Position numbers and translations under genes: made by a program. From Oscillospiraceae bacterium (GTDB taxonomy: Bacteria; Bacillota; Clostridia; Oscillospirales; Oscillospiraceae): a DNA stretch of 24,020 nucleotides. Position 1 is the stretch's first letter; every line of letters starts with the position of its first letter. The notes below the pieces were generated by a model. The model saw nothing but the letters and a program-made list of their open reading frames with translations. It made no database searches and was not told the DNA's origin. The DNA is taken from assembly GCA_020025715.1 (NCBI GenBank), contig JAHHRQ010000026.1, positions 1 through 24,020 of the forward strand, written 5' to 3'. Shown one piece after another: positions 21,680-24,020 of this stretch.

Positions 21680-24020
21680 ATGAGAAAAACTGCAAGAATT
21701 ATTTGCCTTATTCTGGCGCTGATATTCATTCTCAGCCTTGCTCCTTTGAGTGCTCTGGCGGCTGAGCCTGGGGTACAGGAAAAGGCGGCTGATGCAAGCA
21801 CTGAGGCCGGTATTGCCACCGTAAGTGATACGGAGGGAAATGCACCTGCACAGGAGACCACTGCTCCCTCAGCTGAGGAGAGCACTGTGCCCGACGCTCC
21901 TGCTGAAACCGCAGAAGAAACTCCCAAGCAGGAAGAAACTACCGCTCCCGAAGATAACAGCACAGAGCCTGCACAGCCTGAAGCTGTTACCAAGGAAGAA
22001 GCTGTGGCTCAGGTTGTAGGCGGAGATTACTATAAGACACTTCAGGAAGCTGTTGACAATGCAAACAACGGCGAAGTTGTGCTTATAAAGGATGTTGACA
22101 TCCGCGGCGGCGGAATTCACGTCTCCGGCGATGTTATTCTTGACCTTGACGGCCATACCATTACAGCCGGCAACAGCGTAAATGAAAATATTACCGTTAC
22201 CGGAATTCTGACCCTCTGCGACAGCAAAGAGACCGGTAAAATAGTTTCCGCCACTCCTTATGACAGTGCGCACGGTTCAGGTGTGGTGTGCGTTTCCGGC
22301 GAGAACGCAAAGTTCGTTATGAACAGCGGTACTATTGAAACTGTTTTTGCTGATGATGCACAGAACAAGGGCCAGTTTGCAGTTGTTCTCCTTGACGGCG
22401 CCGACATGGATATGGAAGGCGGCATAATAAATGCCGGCTGGTACGCCATAGCAGGCAACGGAATATACGATACTCAGGACACTGTTATAAACATATACGG
22501 CGGTGAGATGTATTCTAAGGCCGACTATGCGATTTATCTGCCCCAGTCCGGAACTACCGAAATTTTCAAGAACGAAGAGAAAAACACCGAGCCTACTATT
22601 CAGGGCGCTGCCGGCGGTATAGCCATACAGCGCGGAACTCTTAACATTTCCGCAGGCGTGATTACAAGCGACGGAACCGGAAATACAGGCGACGGGTCTG
22701 ACGGAACAACCGGCCTTGCAAACGCCGCTGTAAACGTTGGCGCAAAGTACGGCGATGTTACCCTCAACATCACCGGCGGCAAATTCACCGCAAGCGGTGA
22801 CGCAGTTTCTCTTATTAAAGGCGATCAGTATCACAACGGCGCTGTTACAGTGACCGGCGGTTCTTTCAGCTCCAATCCCTCCGAATTCGTTCCTTTCGGA
22901 TATGAGGCAAGCGGAACAGAGAATAACTATACCGTAGGCCGTATTCAGAAGTTAGTCACCAAGGACGAAAACGGTGTAACCGTTGTTGACGGTATATTCA
23001 CCGGCACCGAGCAGCCCTCACAGGCTGTTAGCACCGGAAACGAAATGAAGATTGCCTCTCATACTGCCAAGAGCATTGCCGATGCAGGCAAGGGCTTTGC
23101 TGCTGTAAACGGCAGCACCACTGTCACTTTTGACGCTGCTGCTATGAATAAAGCATCCGGTAAGGAAGTCAGCATAAGCATAAAAGATGCAGGAGCACTT
23201 GAGGGAGCAAAGGCGGCATATAGCTTTGAATTCAGCGCAAACGGTGAAAACCTTATGCCCGAAGGCGCTGAGGATAACGGAACCGTTACCGTCAGCATTG
23301 CAAAGCCTGCCGACGTTGTAAATCCTCAGGTCTGGTATGTTGTAAACGGTGTGTATGTTGAAAACATGAACGCAAAAGCAGAGGGCGAAACCCTCACCTT
23401 TACCGCAAACCACCTCTCTACCTACGCTGTAACCGACGGCAATCCTGCTGCCACAGCTATGGTAAAAATCGGAGATGTACATTACACTTCTTTTAAAGAA
23501 GCTATTGAGAATGTTAAGTCCGGCGAAACCATCACTCTTATTCGTAATGTTGAAAACGGAGATGCAGTTGCAGTTCTGGAAAGTGCAGACTTCACCATTG
23601 ATTTTGCAGGCCGCAGCTACACTGTGAGCAATCCTGCCGAAGCTGCTCAGGGCTTCGTGATAGGCAGCAATGCCAAAGTAAGCATGAAAAACGGTACTGT
23701 CAGCGCAAATGCTGACGGTATCAAAGCAATAATTGAAAATAACGGAAACCTTAGCCTTGATAATATGGTAATTGAGGCCGGAAAGACTGCTGCTGTCAGC
23801 GCAAAAGCCGGCAAGGTAAGCATTGTTAATACCACCGTAAACGGCAGTATTGAGGGTGAGCCTGCAAACGTTGAGATTAAAAGCGGTGTGTTCTCCGCCG
23901 ACCCTGCAAAATATGCAGCTCCCGATGCCACCGTTGCTAAAATTACAGACGACGGAAACGATAAATTCTATGTAGGCGAGGAAAACATTAAAAACGCTGC
24001 TGCCGGACTGGGCAAGGGCG
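21680..24020 (+). CDS. Large secreted beta-helix-type surface protein (3' end beyond the window)
   Basis: The frame is open from ATG 21680 to the window edge, at least 780 residues, with AGGAGGG upstream. A signal peptide spans 1-27 (MRKTAR, hydrophobic core, SALA before AEP), close in pattern to that of the gene at 3830. An E/T/P/A-rich linker runs to about residue 110. A right-handed parallel beta-helix (pectate-lyase-like) region follows, opening with YYKTLQEAVDNANNGEVVLI (about 117) and carrying many short GG-rich turns such as NITGGKF and VTGGSF. Residues about 455-590 form a separate beta domain ending HLSTYAVTD. A second helix region opens with HYTSFKEAIENVKSGETITL (about 599), repeating the first opening. 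Function is probably surface adhesion or glycan contact; no catalytic residues are evident. Any anchor would lie outside the window. Confidence 0.85.
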   Translation, partial: MRKTARIICLILALIFILSLAPLSALAAEPGVQEKAADASTEAGIATVSDTEGNAPAQETTAPSAEESTVPDAPAETAEETPKQEETTAPEDNSTEPAQPEAVTKEEAVAQVVGGDYYKTLQEAVDNANNGEVVLIKDVDIRGGGIHVSGDVILDLDGHTITAGNSVNENITVTGILTLCDSKETGKIVSATPYDSAHGSGVVCVSGENAKFVMNSGTIETVFADDAQNKGQFAVVLLDGADMDMEGGIINAGWYAIAGNGIYDTQDTVINIYGGEMYSKADYAIYLPQSGTTEIFKNEEKNTEPTIQGAAGGIAIQRGTLNISAGVITSDGTGNTGDGSDGTTGLANAAVNVGAKYGDVTLNITGGKFTASGDAVSLIKGDQYHNGAVTVTGGSFSSNPSEFVPFGYEASGTENNYTVGRIQKLVTKDENGVTVVDGIFTGTEQPSQAVSTGNEMKIASHTAKSIADAGKGFAAVNGSTTVTFDAAAMNKASGKEVSISIKDAGALEGAKAAYSFEFSANGENLMPEGAEDNGTVTVSIAKPADVVNPQVWYVVNGVYVENMNAKAEGETLTFTANHLSTYAVTDGNPAATAMVKIGDVHYTSFKEAIENVKSGETITLIRNVENGDAVAVLESADFTIDFAGRSYTVSNPAEAAQGFVIGSNAKVSMKNGTVSANADGIKAIIENNGNLSLDNMVIEAGKTAAVSAKAGKVSIVNTTVNGSIEGEPANVEIKSGVFSADPAKYAAPDATVAKITDDGNDKFYVGEENIKNAAAGLGKG

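Noticed and set aside
21555..21680. A 41-codon ORF (ATG 21555 to TGA 21678-21680) that overlaps the surface-gene ATG by one base, suggesting a coupled leader peptide.
   Set aside because: Its ATG lies inside the promoter, just upstream of the -10 box, and has no ribosome site, so it would not be in the transcript.
21541..23482. Minus-strand ORFs opposite the beta-helix gene (21541-21993, 21869-22273, 22277-22834, 23018-23482).
   Set aside because: The plus strand is continuously open for 780 codons with signal peptide and ribosome site. The reverse frames are by-products of the repetitive Ala/Gly/Thr codons.

Overview
This window is bacterial chromosome with roughly even base composition, tightly packed genes and strong AGGAGG-type ribosome binding sites. 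Several features point to a low-to-mid GC Firmicute of class Clostridia, probably a gut Oscillospirales/Ruminococcaceae-type organism: the dgt-dnaG-rpoD gene order, AddAB instead of RecBCD, a zinc-type L31, InlB-type repeats, and a PKTGD sortase-like anchor on a cell-wall protein. This assignment is inferred from gene content. No rRNA, tRNA, CRISPR array, insertion sequence or phage gene was seen.

Layout. (1) 1-51 is the tail of an unidentified upstream gene, followed by a terminator. (2) 209-3644 is a self-contained three-gene operon with its own promoter and terminator. It encodes a cytoplasmic protein joining a ParB-like module to a BMP/PnrA-type ligand-binding domain, a calcineurin-like metallophosphoesterase that overlaps it, and an isochorismatase-family cysteine hydrolase. 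(3) 3724-5473 is a monocistronic secreted, wall-anchored protein with InlB-type repeats. (4) 5650-9743 is the core replication/transcription operon dgt-dnaG-rpoD, followed by a strong hairpin and a MalY/PatB-type aminotransferase. (5) Convergent to that lie a patatin-like phospholipase and rpmE (L31). (6) Divergent from rpmE is an SLC13/ArsB/NhaD-type permease followed by a cytidylate-kinase-like protein with a non-classical P-loop. (7) Convergent to those is addB-addA, the double-strand-break repair helicase-nuclease, overlapping by 8 nt. (8) Divergent from addB is a large secreted beta-helix-type surface protein. It is open to the window edge and therefore truncated here.

The most interesting non-genic signal is that the two surface-protein genes, about 18 kb apart, share a closely similar upstream module: TTATTAAGAAA...AATTG, then GCAAA(A)TC, then TTGAYT-N16-TATAMT with an extended -10. 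Their signal peptides also look alike. This suggests common regulation or duplication of an expression/secretion cassette. The first promoter also has a 17-bp near-perfect palindrome at the expected transcription start, a good operator candidate. The most interesting protein-level signal is the signal-less ParB-like/BMP fusion coupled to two hydrolases, possibly an intracellular small-molecule sensing or salvage system of unknown ligand.
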